A stretch of DNA of 64,000 bases. It comes from Sandaracinaceae bacterium (GTDB lineage Bacteria > Myxococcota_A > Polyangia > Polyangiales > Sandaracinaceae). Every line of letters begins with the position of its first letter. Position 1 is the first letter of the stretch. Both the position numbers and the translations under genes were made by a program. The notes beneath the pieces were generated by a model that was given only the letters and a program-made list of their open reading frames with translations, was not told the origin of the DNA and did not search any database. This document shows positions 1 to 8,022 of this stretch, piece after piece. The stretch is taken from NCBI GenBank assembly GCA_020633195.1, contig JACKEC010000032.1, positions 28,836-92,835 on the forward strand, in the 5' to 3' direction.

Positions 1-138
1 CCCGAGGATCGCGTCGAGCCGGTCGACGCCGACAGCGCCCAGTTCATGGCCTTCATCGTCTCGGGCGGCGTCGCGCAGATGTCCGCGGCGCGCACCGCGT
101 TCGACGGCCGCGTCTCGCTGCTCCACAAGGAGCGCTGA
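1..138 (+). CDS. DUF502-like protein, C-terminal fragment
   Basis: The window opens inside a reading frame that ends at the TGA at 136-138, leaving 45 residues. They read PEDRVEPVDAD, then a hydrophobic FIVSGGV motif and a short basic tail. This resembles the C-terminus of DUF502 membrane proteins, which carry a conserved acidic 'VxxVDMS' segment followed by 'FxISGG'. The start and the membrane segments lie outside the window. Function is unknown in the family. The assignment rests on this short match only. Confidence 0.55.
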   Translation, partial: PEDRVEPVDADSAQFMAFIVSGGVAQMSAARTAFDGRVSLLHKER

Positions 139-146
139 CGAATGCG

Positions 147-1025
147 CTAGTAGCGCTCGCAGACGTAGTCGTTGCCGGTGTCGCAGCTCGTGTCTTGCCA
201 GAGGCCCATCTCGCGAGCGCGGGCGACCGCGCAGCGCGGGGCGGCGTCGTCGTCGGGCTGGTCGCTCTCCCAGGCGGCGAAGCGACCGTCGATCGCGGAG
301 CCGCCGAGCAGGCCCTCCCAGAGCTCCGTGCCGTCGGTCCAGCGCCAGCGCCGCGTGCCGTCGTCCTCGACCCGCGCTCCGATGAAGTGATCGCCGATCC
401 CGCCCGGCATCGACGCGGTCGCGAACAGGAAGTCGTTCTCCATCATGTTGTCGACGCGCACGAGCTGCATGCCCGCGGCCACGCACGCGTCGCGCGCGGC
501 CGTCCACGAGACGCTCGCGGCGCAGAACGCGTAGCCCTTGCCGCCGAACGCCACGCCCGTGCAGCCGGCCGGGCACCCCGCGTCGTCGACGACGTCGGAG
601 CAGTCGTTGTCGAGCCCGTCGCACGTCTCCATCGAGTCGGGGTTCACCAGATCCGAGCCGTCCTGACAGTCGCCGCTGCGCTCCACCGCGTTGTCCGGTC
701 GCGCGCACGCCACGACCGTGTCGGTGTCCGAGCCCCAGCCGTCGCCGTCGAGGTCGCGATAGAACGTGGTGCCGTCGGTCGGCTCCTCGTCGACGGTCCC
801 GTCGCAGTCGTCGTCGGCGCCGTTGCACGTCTCGGGGATCTCCGAGCATGGACCCGCGTCACCCGCGACCGCGCCGTCGTCCATCGTCATCGCGTCCATG
901 GGCGCGTCGCCCGCGTCGCGTCGCCCGGCGTCGGTGCCTTCGGGAGGCGGGCTCCCCTGCGCGCACGCAGCCACGAGGAGCGCGAGGATCGCCAGAGCGC
1001 GAACGACGGGGTGCACGCGCGCCAT
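147..1025 (-). CDS. Lipoprotein with MopE-type metal-binding repeats and a C-type lectin domain
   Basis: 292 residues from an ATG at 1025; longer upstream starts would run antisense through the next gene. A signal peptide ends in a lipobox (LVAAC) at about residue 20, so the protein is probably lipid-anchored. A Ser/Asp/Gly-rich linker follows. Residues about 60-155 contain two 'C-G-x-D-x-DC' acidic motifs (CNGADDDCDG, CDGLDNDC), typical of the putative metal-binding MopE family. The C-terminal 130 residues fit a C-type lectin fold: a WRWTDG segment, a W-x-x-x-QPDD calcium/sugar-type motif, and a closing G-x-W-x-D-x-x-C then YVCE. The likely role is surface glycan or metal binding. The ligand cannot be read from sequence. 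Confidence 0.85.
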   Translation of the reverse strand: MARVHPVVRALAILALLVAACAQGSPPPEGTDAGRRDAGDAPMDAMTMDDGAVAGDAGPCSEIPETCNGADDDCDGTVDEEPTDGTTFYRDLDGDGWGSDTDTVVACARPDNAVERSGDCQDGSDLVNPDSMETCDGLDNDCSDVVDDAGCPAGCTGVAFGGKGYAFCAASVSWTAARDACVAAGMQLVRVDNMMENDFLFATASMPGGIGDHFIGARVEDDGTRRWRWTDGTELWEGLLGGSAIDGRFAAWESDQPDDDAAPRCAVARAREMGLWQDTSCDTGNDYVCERY

Positions 1026-1103
1026 GGTGCCACTCCTGGCTGAAATAGCGATCCGCGACGCGCCGTACGGAAGCCCGGACCACGCAACAAGGAGCCCTCG
1101 CCC

Positions 1104-1961
1104 GTGTCGAAGACCCTCTCGATCGCCGTTCTCGTCGCCACCCTCCTCCTCCCCTCGCTCGCGCTCGCGCAAGCCCCGGATCGGGTCGCGTTCGGTCACC
1201 CGGTCACCGTCGGCCCGACCGAGCTCGTGCACGACGCCGTGTCCTTCGGCGGCGACACCGTCGTCCAGGGCACCGTCGAGGGCGACGCGGTCGCGTTCGG
1301 TGGATCGGTGGTGCTCATGGAGGGCGCCGAGGTCCGCGGCGACACGGTATCGTTCGGCGGCGCCGTCCAGGACCAGCGCACCTCCGCCGCGCCCGCGCCC
1401 CCCGTCGTCGCGGCCCGCCACGCGCAGCCCGACGGCCCCTTCGAAGCGGTGTGGGCCTTCCTCGGCGAGACCGCGCGCAGCGCCGTCATGCACGTCCTCC
1501 TCTTCCTCCTCGGCCTGCTGATGATGGGCGTGGGCCGCGAGCGGCTCGGCGCGCTGCAGGTCACGATGATCAAGGACGGCGTGAAGACCGCGGGCACCGG
1601 TCTGCTCGGCTACCTCGGCGCCGTCGCCGCGATCGTGCTGCTCTCGATCACGCTCATCGGGATCCCCGCCGCGGTCGTCGTCGGCCTCGCGCTCCCCATC
1701 GCCACCTACGTCGGCCTCGCCGCCGCCGCGACGGTGGTCGGCGCCGCGCTCCCGCTCCCGCAGCTCCAGGGCAAGGAGGTCCACCAGCTCGCGGCCGGCG
1801 TGGGCGTGCTCTTCCTCGCCTCGCTCGTCCCGCTCGCCGGTGGGATCTTCACCGCGGCGGTCGCGTGCCTCGGCTTCGGCGCCCTCATCCGGACGCGCTT
1901 CGCGAAGAGCCCGCCCGAGGGGCTCCCCGAGGCGGGCCCGTACCGCACCGCGGCCACTTGA
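1104..1961 (+). CDS. Exported bactofilin-like repeat protein with membrane segments
   Basis: 285 residues from a GTG at 1104, with GGAG about nine bases upstream. A signal peptide ends near 'ALAQA'. Residues about 30-90 hold three consecutive repeats of the form (V/E)xxDxVSFGGxxxxxG, the pattern of polymer-forming (bactofilin-type) beta-helical rungs. The remainder holds about four hydrophobic segments, including a 'LLFLLGLLMMGVG' stretch and a long 'GAVAAIVLLSITLIGIP' pair. The architecture is known in conserved hypothetical proteins with an exported beta-helical patch joined to a polytopic membrane part. htpG starts about 30 bases downstream on the same strand. Confidence 0.7.
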   Translation: MSKTLSIAVLVATLLLPSLALAQAPDRVAFGHPVTVGPTELVHDAVSFGGDTVVQGTVEGDAVAFGGSVVLMEGAEVRGDTVSFGGAVQDQRTSAAPAPPVVAARHAQPDGPFEAVWAFLGETARSAVMHVLLFLLGLLMMGVGRERLGALQVTMIKDGVKTAGTGLLGYLGAVAAIVLLSITLIGIPAAVVVGLALPIATYVGLAAAATVVGAALPLPQLQGKEVHQLAAGVGVLFLASLVPLAGGIFTAAVACLGFGALIRTRFAKSPPEGLPEAGPYRTAAT

Positions 1962-1992
1962 CACCCCCGGTCGTGAGGCCATTTTCCGCCGC

Positions 1993-3879
1993 ATGACCGC
2001 CCCCACCACGCACAAGTTCGAGGCGGAGGTCGAGCAAGTCCTCCGCCTCGTCATCGAGTCGCTGTACAGCAACCGCGAGGTCTTCCTCCGCGAGCTCGTG
2101 TCCAACGCCGCCGACGCGCTCGACAAGCTCCGCTTCGCCGCCGTCACCGACCCCTCCCTCATCCCGTCGGGCGCCGCGCTCGGCGTGCGCCTGATCCCGG
2201 ACCGCGAGGCGAACACCCTCACCATCTCGGACAACGGCATCGGGATGAGCCGCGAGGAGCTCGTCGACCACCTCGGCACCATCGCTCGCAGCGGCACGCG
2301 CGAGCTGGCCAAGAAGCTCGCCGAGGCCAAGGAGACCGGCGACCTCTCGCTCATCGGGCAGTTCGGCGTCGGCTTCTACAGCTCCTACCTCGTCGCCGAT
2401 CGCGTCGAGGTCGTCAGTCGCAAGGCCGGCACCGAGGAGGCCCACCGCTGGATCTCCGAGGCCAAGGAGAGCTTCTCGGTGGAGCCCGCCGAGCGCGACG
2501 AGCACGGCACGAGCGTGATCCTCCACCTCGGCGAGGAGCACCGCGGCTTCCTCGACCCGGTCCGGCTCCGCGAGCTCATCGCGCGCTACTCGGACTACCT
2601 GGCCTGGCCCGTCGAGCTCAAGACGACGAAGAAGGACGGGGACGACTACGTCGACGCGTTCGAGAAGATCAACCAGTCGAGCGCGCTCTGGCAGCGCCCG
2701 CGCGGCGAGATCCAGGACGACAAGGCGGAGGAGCTCTACCACCACCTCACGAGCGACTACGCCAAGCCGCTCGGGTGGCGGCACTTCCGCATCGAGGGCA
2801 CGCAGCTCTTCAGCGGGATGATCTTCGTCCCGAGCCACGCGCCCTTCGCGCTGTGGAGCCCCGAGACGCAACACGGCGTGCGATTGTACGTGAAGCGCGT
2901 CTTCATCATGGACGACGCGGCCGAGCTGCTCCCCAACTGGCTCCGCTTCGTCCGCGGCGTCGTGGACAGCGAGGACCTGCCGCTCAACGTGAGCCGCGAG
3001 CTGCTCCAGGACTCGCGCGTGGTCACCGTCATTCGCAAGCAGCTCGTCAAGCAGGCGCTCGATCTGTTGGGCGAGCTCGCGAAGGAGCGACCCGACGACT
3101 ACCTGACCTTCTGGACCGCGTTCGGCGGGGTCCTCAAGGAGGGCCTCCACTCCGAGCCGGAGCGCGCCGACGAGCTCGCGCCGCTGCTGCGCTTCCACAG
3201 CTCCGAGGTCGAGGGCGTGACGTCGCTCGCCGAGGCGAAGGAGCGCATGAAGGAGGGCCAGCCGGCGCTCTACTACGTGCTCGGCGAGTCGCTCGCGCAG
3301 GCGCGGCAGAGCCCCCATATCGAGGGGCTCCGGAAGAAGGGCTACGAGGTCCTCTTCCTCGTCGACCCGGTCGACCCGTTCGCGATCGAGGCGCTCACGA
3401 AGTTCGACGGGACGCCGCTCGAGTCGGCGTCGGACGCGCAGCCCGGCGAGACCCACGCGCCGGCCGACGAGGATCGCGAGGCGGCGCTGTCGTCGCTCAA
3501 GAACCGCTTCCGCACGCGGCTCCAGGACGACGTCAGCGAGGTCCGCGTGAGCGCCCGCCTCGTGGACTCGCCCGTCTGCCTGGTGGTGCCGCCCGGGGGC
3601 CTGCAGCCGCACATCGAGCGGCTCCTGCGCGCGACCCAGAAGGACATGCCCAAGCAGAAGCGCATCCTCGAGATCAACCCGAGCCACCCCGTGATCGAGA
3701 ACCTCCGCGCGCTGCTCGAGGGGGCCAAGGCGGTGGAGCGCGTCGACGAGTGGATCGAGCTGCTCCACGACCAGGCGAAGATCGCCGAGGGCTCGCCGCT
3801 CGACGACCCGGGGGCCTACAACCGCCGCGTGACCGCGCTGCTGAAGGACGCCACGGAGCGCCTGGTCGGCGCCGAGTGA
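1993..3879 (+). CDS. htpG: Molecular chaperone HtpG (Hsp90)
   Basis: 628 residues, normal for bacterial Hsp90. The ATG at 1993 is chosen because the protein then begins with the family's N-terminus (HKFEAEVEQVLRLVIESLYS). GHKL ATPase motifs are intact: ELVSNAADALDKLRF (N-box), DNGIGM (nucleotide binding), GTIARSGT, and the GQFGVGFYSSYLV glycine lid region near residue 120. The middle domain has the NVSRELLQ element, and the dimerization domain is complete to the stop. The protein is a cytosolic ATP-dependent chaperone dimer that remodels client proteins. Its stop overlaps the start of the Rieske oxygenase (GTGA), so the two are probably co-transcribed. Confidence 0.97.
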   Translation: MTAPTTHKFEAEVEQVLRLVIESLYSNREVFLRELVSNAADALDKLRFAAVTDPSLIPSGAALGVRLIPDREANTLTISDNGIGMSREELVDHLGTIARSGTRELAKKLAEAKETGDLSLIGQFGVGFYSSYLVADRVEVVSRKAGTEEAHRWISEAKESFSVEPAERDEHGTSVILHLGEEHRGFLDPVRLRELIARYSDYLAWPVELKTTKKDGDDYVDAFEKINQSSALWQRPRGEIQDDKAEELYHHLTSDYAKPLGWRHFRIEGTQLFSGMIFVPSHAPFALWSPETQHGVRLYVKRVFIMDDAAELLPNWLRFVRGVVDSEDLPLNVSRELLQDSRVVTVIRKQLVKQALDLLGELAKERPDDYLTFWTAFGGVLKEGLHSEPERADELAPLLRFHSSEVEGVTSLAEAKERMKEGQPALYYVLGESLAQARQSPHIEGLRKKGYEVLFLVDPVDPFAIEALTKFDGTPLESASDAQPGETHAPADEDREAALSSLKNRFRTRLQDDVSEVRVSARLVDSPVCLVVPPGGLQPHIERLLRATQKDMPKQKRILEINPSHPVIENLRALLEGAKAVERVDEWIELLHDQAKIAEGSPLDDPGAYNRRVTALLKDATERLVGAE

Positions 3880-5069
3880 CCCCCGTCCGGATCGACAAGG
3901 CGCGCTACCTCTCGCCGGCGTGGGCCGCGCTCGAGCGGGAGCGCCTCTGGCCGCGGGTGTGGCTGCCCGCGGCTCACGTCGATCTGCTCCCGTCGGCGGG
4001 GAGCCACGTCACCACGACCGTCGGGGGCGCCGAGGTCGTGATCGTCCGCGGCGACGACGGCGCGGTGCGCGCCTTCCACAACGCGTGCGTGCACCGCGGC
4101 CGCCGGCTCGTCGACGCCCCGTGCGGGCGCGCGGAGGCGCTGCGCTGCCCGCTGCACCACTGGGTCTACGCCCTCGACGGCCGCCTCACCGACGCCCCCC
4201 AGCGCGAGGCGTTCGGCGCGCTCGCCGGCCCGTCCACGGGCCTCGCCGAGCTCGCGTGCGCGACGTGGCGCGGCCAGGTGTTCGTGCACCTCGGGCAGCC
4301 CGACGAGCCGCTCGAGGCGTGGCTGGCGCCCGTCGAGGCGGGCCTCGCGCGCTACGACCTCGACGCCTACGCGCTCGTCGATCGCAAGACGTTCTGCCTC
4401 CCCGCGAACTGGAAGACGGTCGCCGACCTCTTCAACGAGGCCTACCACGTGCCCGCGGTGCACCCGTACCTGCTCGGCAGCGTGGACCCCACGTCGGTCG
4501 AGACCGTCGTGCATGGCGCGCACGTGGAGCAGACCTTCCGCATCGGCGCGCCCGCCCCGGGGCGCTCGCCGACCGAGGTGACCGACTCGCTCGTCGAGCT
4601 CCTGCGCGACGTCGGGGCCGACCCGGCGGCGCTCGAGGGCGACGCGACGCGGGCCCCGGGGCTCCTGCAAGAAGCCTTGCGGGAGCGCGGCGTCACCGGG
4701 CTCTCCGACGAGCAGCTGCTCGAGGGCAAGAGCTGGTACGTGTTCCCCGCGCTCACCCTCAACGTCTACCCCCACGGCGCGCAGCTCCACCGGCACCGCC
4801 CCGACCCGACCGATCCGGAGCGCGCGTGGCTCGATCAGCTCACGTTCACGCGGCTCCGCCCCGGTCAGGCCCGCCCGACGCCGCGGGTGAGCCACCTCGA
4901 CGTCGACGGCGTCCCGGGCTCCGGTCGCGTCACGGAGGACGACGTTCGGGAGGCGCTCGCGGTGCAGCGCGGGATGCGCTCGCCCGGCTTCCGCGAGCTC
5001 CGCCTCGGGGACCGCGAGGTCGCGCTGGCCCACATGCACGCGATGCTCGATCGGTACCTCACGGCCTGA
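3876..5069 (+). CDS. Rieske [2Fe-2S] aromatic ring-hydroxylating oxygenase, alpha subunit family
   Basis: 397 residues from a GTG overlapping the htpG stop. The N-terminal Rieske domain carries the iron-sulfur ligands CVHRG and, about 20 residues later, CPLHHW (C-x-H...C-x-x-H). The C-terminal catalytic domain has the mononuclear-iron segment FNEAYHVPAVHP, with two spaced histidines, at about residue 190. Family members insert O2 into aromatic, carnitine/choline-type or betaine substrates using an NADH-fed reductase. No reductase gene is adjacent, so the substrate and electron donor are unknown. Translational coupling to htpG is seen directly; a functional link is not. Confidence 0.88.
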   Translation: MTPVRIDKARYLSPAWAALERERLWPRVWLPAAHVDLLPSAGSHVTTTVGGAEVVIVRGDDGAVRAFHNACVHRGRRLVDAPCGRAEALRCPLHHWVYALDGRLTDAPQREAFGALAGPSTGLAELACATWRGQVFVHLGQPDEPLEAWLAPVEAGLARYDLDAYALVDRKTFCLPANWKTVADLFNEAYHVPAVHPYLLGSVDPTSVETVVHGAHVEQTFRIGAPAPGRSPTEVTDSLVELLRDVGADPAALEGDATRAPGLLQEALRERGVTGLSDEQLLEGKSWYVFPALTLNVYPHGAQLHRHRPDPTDPERAWLDQLTFTRLRPGQARPTPRVSHLDVDGVPGSGRVTEDDVREALAVQRGMRSPGFRELRLGDREVALAHMHAMLDRYLTA

Positions 5070-5148
5070 CGCTGGCGCAGCGCGGCACAGGCCGGGGGCC
5101 GTGCGTCCCGCTGGGCGGGGTGGCGCGCGGAGTGCAATCCTGTGAGGC

Positions 5149-5424
5149 ATGCGGAGACTCCTCCTGATCGGGCTCATGCTCGGCCTCGGCGCGGCCCTCG
5201 GACTGGCCCAGCGGGCCTTCGCGGAGGGCGCCTGCGTCAACGACCTCCCCGCGGTGGCCGAGCTCGAGCTCGCGTCCGTGAGCATCGACGGGGCGACCGC
5301 GTCGCTCGAGGGCGTGCCGGCGACGGCCGCGCTCGAGCAACCGCCGCACGACAGCCCCTTCGCCGACCCCTACCCATCGCTGGTCATCGGCGGCAACACC
5401 CACCCGCTGATGGAGGCGCCGTGA
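5149..5424 (+). CDS. Small exported protein of unknown function
   Basis: 91 residues from ATG at 5149. An N-terminal signal peptide (MRRLLLIGLMLGLGAALGL) has a likely cleavage after 'AFA'. The mature part is acidic and has a single Cys near its N-terminus (EGACVND). No family is recognised. The stop overlaps the GTG of the next small gene (GTGA), suggesting a two-gene unit of envelope proteins. Confidence 0.6.
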   Translation: MRRLLLIGLMLGLGAALGLAQRAFAEGACVNDLPAVAELELASVSIDGATASLEGVPATAALEQPPHDSPFADPYPSLVIGGNTHPLMEAP

Positions 5425-5696
5425 GCCGCGCCGACGTGCTCATCGCGGCGCTCGCGCTCGTCTGTGGGCTCGCGCTCGGCGCGTGCTTGAGCACCCCCTG
5501 CGACTACAGCGGGCTCGACTACTCGCTCACCGACACCGAGTACGTCGCGCGCCGCTTCGTGGTCGGCACCTACTCGGTGGACGACGACGTGCGGGTCCGC
5601 GTCGACCCCGCCGCCGAGACCGTGACGCTCTCGTTCACCTCCGAGGGCCGCGCGATGGTCGCCCGCTACGACATCGTCTCGTTCGATCGCCCGTGA
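5421..5696 (+). CDS. Small lipoprotein of unknown function
   Basis: 91 residues from the GTG that overlaps the previous stop. A hydrophobic leader ends in a lipobox (LALGAC) at about residue 22, followed by a second Cys (STPC). The rest is a short, probably beta-rich domain with alternating charged/hydrophobic strands (VRVRVDPAAETVTLSF). No family is recognised. Start choice rests on the leader and the overlap. Confidence 0.6.
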   Translation: MSRADVLIAALALVCGLALGACLSTPCDYSGLDYSLTDTEYVARRFVVGTYSVDDDVRVRVDPAAETVTLSFTSEGRAMVARYDIVSFDRP

Positions 5697-5714
5697 TCGC
5701 GCTAGGGTCGCGGC

Positions 5715-6743
5715 GTGATCCCCGACCGCGTCGCCGCCCGCATCGCCCCGCTCGCGCCCGAGCGGATCGAGCGGATCGAGGAGCCCTCGCTCGGCCTGCT
5801 CGCGTACGTCGTGCTCGACAGCACCGCGCTCGGCCCCGCGGCGGGCGGGGTGCGCACGAAGGCCTACGCCGACGAGGCCGACGCCGCGCTCGACGCGTGC
5901 CGGCTCGCCCGCGCGATGACCTACAAGTGCGCGCTCGGCGGCCTCGACGCGGGGGGAGGCAAGGCTGTCGTGATCGCGTCGCCGGAGCTCGATCGCGAGC
6001 GCGCGTTCGAGCACCTCGGTCGGTACGTCGAGGGCCTCGGCGGCGCGTTCCGAACGGCTGGCGATTTCGGTACCACGGACGCCGATCTCGCCGCGATGGC
6101 GCGACACACCCGCTACGTCCACACCGACACCCCCAACCTCGCGGCCGCGGTCGGGCGCGGCGTGCTGCGCTGCGCGGAGGCCTGCGCGACCTACGCCGGC
6201 CGGGGTGACGTCCGCGGCCTGCGGGTCGCCGTCCAGGGCTGCGGAGACATCGGCGCCGCCGTCGCCGAGGCGTTCGCCGCGGCGGGCGCGGAGGTCCTCG
6301 TGACCGACCTCGACGCGGCGCGCGCGCGCGCGGTCGCCGAGCGGACCGGGGCCACCGTCGTCGACCCGAGCGACGTGCTCTTCGCCGACGTCGACCTCGT
6401 CTCCCCGTGCGCGGTCGGCGACGTGATCGACGCGGACGTCGCGTCGCGCCTGCGCGCCTGGGCCGTGTGCGGCGGCGCGAACAACATCTGCACCGACGAC
6501 GCGGCGCACGAGGCGCTGCACCGCCGCGGCGTGGTCTTCGTCCCCGACGCGGTGTCGAGCGCCGGCGCGGTCGTCGACGGCATCGGCCACACCGTGATGG
6601 GCTTGGCGGATCGCGCGCCGCTGATCGACGCGCTCGGCGCCACGGCGCTCGCGATCCTCGAGGACGCCCGCGGACACGAGCGCCCGCCCGTCGTCCACGC
6701 CACGCGACGCGCGCGGCTGCGCATCGACGGCGCGAGCCGGTAG
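5715..6743 (+). CDS. Glu/Leu/Phe/Val amino-acid dehydrogenase family protein (leucine dehydrogenase-like)
   Basis: 342 residues from GTG at 5715. The substrate domain has the family hallmarks LGPAAGGVR, MTYKCAL (substrate lysine region) and LDAGGGKAV with the catalytic lysine, then a GDFGTTDADL segment. The Rossmann domain has VQGCGDIGAAVAEAF (GxGxxG-type) at about residue 175, and a late GGANN motif contacts the cofactor in this family. Members oxidatively deaminate branched-chain or aromatic amino acids with NAD+, giving 2-oxo acids and ammonia. Length is close to that of leucine dehydrogenases (about 360). Exact substrate preference cannot be assigned. The gene is followed 11 bases later by the FliP-like gene. 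Confidence 0.85.
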   Translation: MIPDRVAARIAPLAPERIERIEEPSLGLLAYVVLDSTALGPAAGGVRTKAYADEADAALDACRLARAMTYKCALGGLDAGGGKAVVIASPELDRERAFEHLGRYVEGLGGAFRTAGDFGTTDADLAAMARHTRYVHTDTPNLAAAVGRGVLRCAEACATYAGRGDVRGLRVAVQGCGDIGAAVAEAFAAAGAEVLVTDLDAARARAVAERTGATVVDPSDVLFADVDLVSPCAVGDVIDADVASRLRAWAVCGGANNICTDDAAHEALHRRGVVFVPDAVSSAGAVVDGIGHTVMGLADRAPLIDALGATALAILEDARGHERPPVVHATRRARLRIDGASR

Positions 6744-6754
6744 ACTCCGGCCCC

Positions 6755-7519
6755 GTGAGCCGGCTCTCTCGTATCGCGGCCCTCCTCGGCGGCGCGGCCC
6801 TCGCCTTCCTCGGCGTGTGCCTGCTCGCGTCGACCGCGAGCGCGCAGCCCACCGACGCGCCGTCCTCGCCGCTGACGACCCTGCTCGCGATCGGCGCGCT
6901 CACCGCCCTGCCGTTCCTGTTCATGACGACGACGAGCTACGTGAAGATCTCCGTCGTCTTCTCGATCCTGCGCAACGCCATCGGCACCGGCGAGGTCCCG
7001 AGCGGGGCGGTGATCGCCGCGCTGTCGGCGATCCTGAGCCTCTACGTGATGGCCCCGGTGGGCGAGCAGATCGCCGAGGTCGCGGGCCCCGCCGCGTCGC
7101 GCATCGACGTCCACGACCCGCTGGCCGACACCGACGCGCTCGGCGCCGCGATCGAGGCGGGGCTCGTGCCGCTGAAGGCGTTCCTCGAGCGCAACGCCGG
7201 CGAGCGGGAGCGCGCGCTCTTCCTCGACCTCGCGCAGCAGGCGCGCCCCGACGACCAGCGCGACCGCGTCTCCGCCGACGACGTGCTGGTCTTGCTGCCC
7301 GCGTTCCTCGTCAGCGAGCTCAGCGAGGCCTTCCAGATCGGCTTCCTGGTCTTCCTGCCGTTCCTCGTCGTCGACCTCGTGGTCTCGAACGTCCTCATGT
7401 CGCTCGGGATGCACATGATGAACCCGACGCAGGTGAGCATGCCCTTCAAGCTGCTGCTCTTCGTCCTCGTCGACGGCTGGTACCTGCTCGCGAGGGCGCT
7501 CGTGCTCGGCTACGCGTAG
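6755..7519 (+). CDS. FliP/SctR-family type III export apparatus protein, isolated from other export genes
   Basis: 254 residues from GTG at 6755. A signal-like leader precedes the core. Family motifs are clear: TSYVKISVVFSILRNAIG after the first membrane helix, a polar periplasmic loop of about 100 residues, then ELSEAFQIGFLVFLP, VVSNVLMSLGM and the terminal PFKLLLFVLVDGW. FliP/SctR forms the inner-membrane export gate core of flagellar and virulence-type III secretion systems. No fliQ, fliR, flhA/B or ATPase gene lies nearby, so it is either part of a scattered system or repurposed. The loop is acidic/Ala-rich, typical of non-flagellar myxobacterial members. Confidence 0.85.
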   Translation: MSRLSRIAALLGGAALAFLGVCLLASTASAQPTDAPSSPLTTLLAIGALTALPFLFMTTTSYVKISVVFSILRNAIGTGEVPSGAVIAALSAILSLYVMAPVGEQIAEVAGPAASRIDVHDPLADTDALGAAIEAGLVPLKAFLERNAGERERALFLDLAQQARPDDQRDRVSADDVLVLLPAFLVSELSEAFQIGFLVFLPFLVVDLVVSNVLMSLGMHMMNPTQVSMPFKLLLFVLVDGWYLLARALVLGYA

Positions 7520-7571
7520 CGGCGGGCCGCTTGAGCGGTCGGCGCGCGCGCGTGTAGTCTTCAGGGCCGTC

Positions 7572-7919
7572 ATGCGCGCGCACCTGGCCAGCGTGGGGAC
7601 CCCGATGGCGCTGCTCCTCGCGAGCGCGCTCGCCGTCGGCGTCGTCAGCGGCTCGGTCGGCGCGACGGCTCGGGGCACCGACGCCGCGGCGATCGAGGCC
7701 ACCGACGACGCGCCGGACGCGCCCCGATCGTCGGCCGTCGTCGAGCTCGCCGCGGAGGAGACGGAGGACGACTCCGACTCCGGCGACGATCCCTTCTCGC
7801 TCGGCGACGCGCTCCACGTCGCGCTCGCCACGCAGCGCCACCACGGCGGCGTCCTCGGCTCCGATCGCGCTCGACTCCACGGCGCCGCGGCTCGCGCGGC
7901 GCGCGCTCCTCCCGCCTGA
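7572..7919 (+). CDS. Exported acidic protein, possibly frameshifted
   Basis: 115 residues from ATG at 7572. The first half looks genuine: a hydrophobic leader (MALLLASALAVGVVSG) followed by an acidic, Ala/Asp-rich stretch and DDPFSLGDALHVALATQR. After about residue 88 the sequence becomes Arg/Ala-rich and shadow-like. Reading in frame +1 from about 7846 gives a more protein-like continuation (LARRALLPPDLSNEPWGAPL) to a stop at 8022. A single-base indel near 7830-7846 is the likely explanation. No family is recognised. Confidence 0.45.
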   Translation: MRAHLASVGTPMALLLASALAVGVVSGSVGATARGTDAAAIEATDDAPDAPRSSAVVELAAEETEDDSDSGDDPFSLGDALHVALATQRHHGGVLGSDRARLHGAAARAARAPPA

Positions 7920-8022
7920 CCTCTCCAACGAGCCCTGGGGCGCGCCGCTCGCGCGCCTCCTCGTGAGGTCGGCGCCGTCGGCGCCAGAGGGATGTCGAGA
8001 TGTTCGAGTCGTCGAGTCGTGA
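7846..8022 (+). other. Probable out-of-frame continuation of the gene starting at 7572
   Basis: This stretch has no start codon of its own but stays open in a different frame from the upstream gene. It encodes an ordinary soluble-looking segment (PIALDSTAPRLARR, DLSNEPWGAPLARLL). Joined to the upstream half, it would give a protein of about 150 residues whose stop overlaps the start of the gene at 8000 by 23 bases, the usual coupling style in this genome. This is inference from coding appearance only. Confidence 0.35.
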
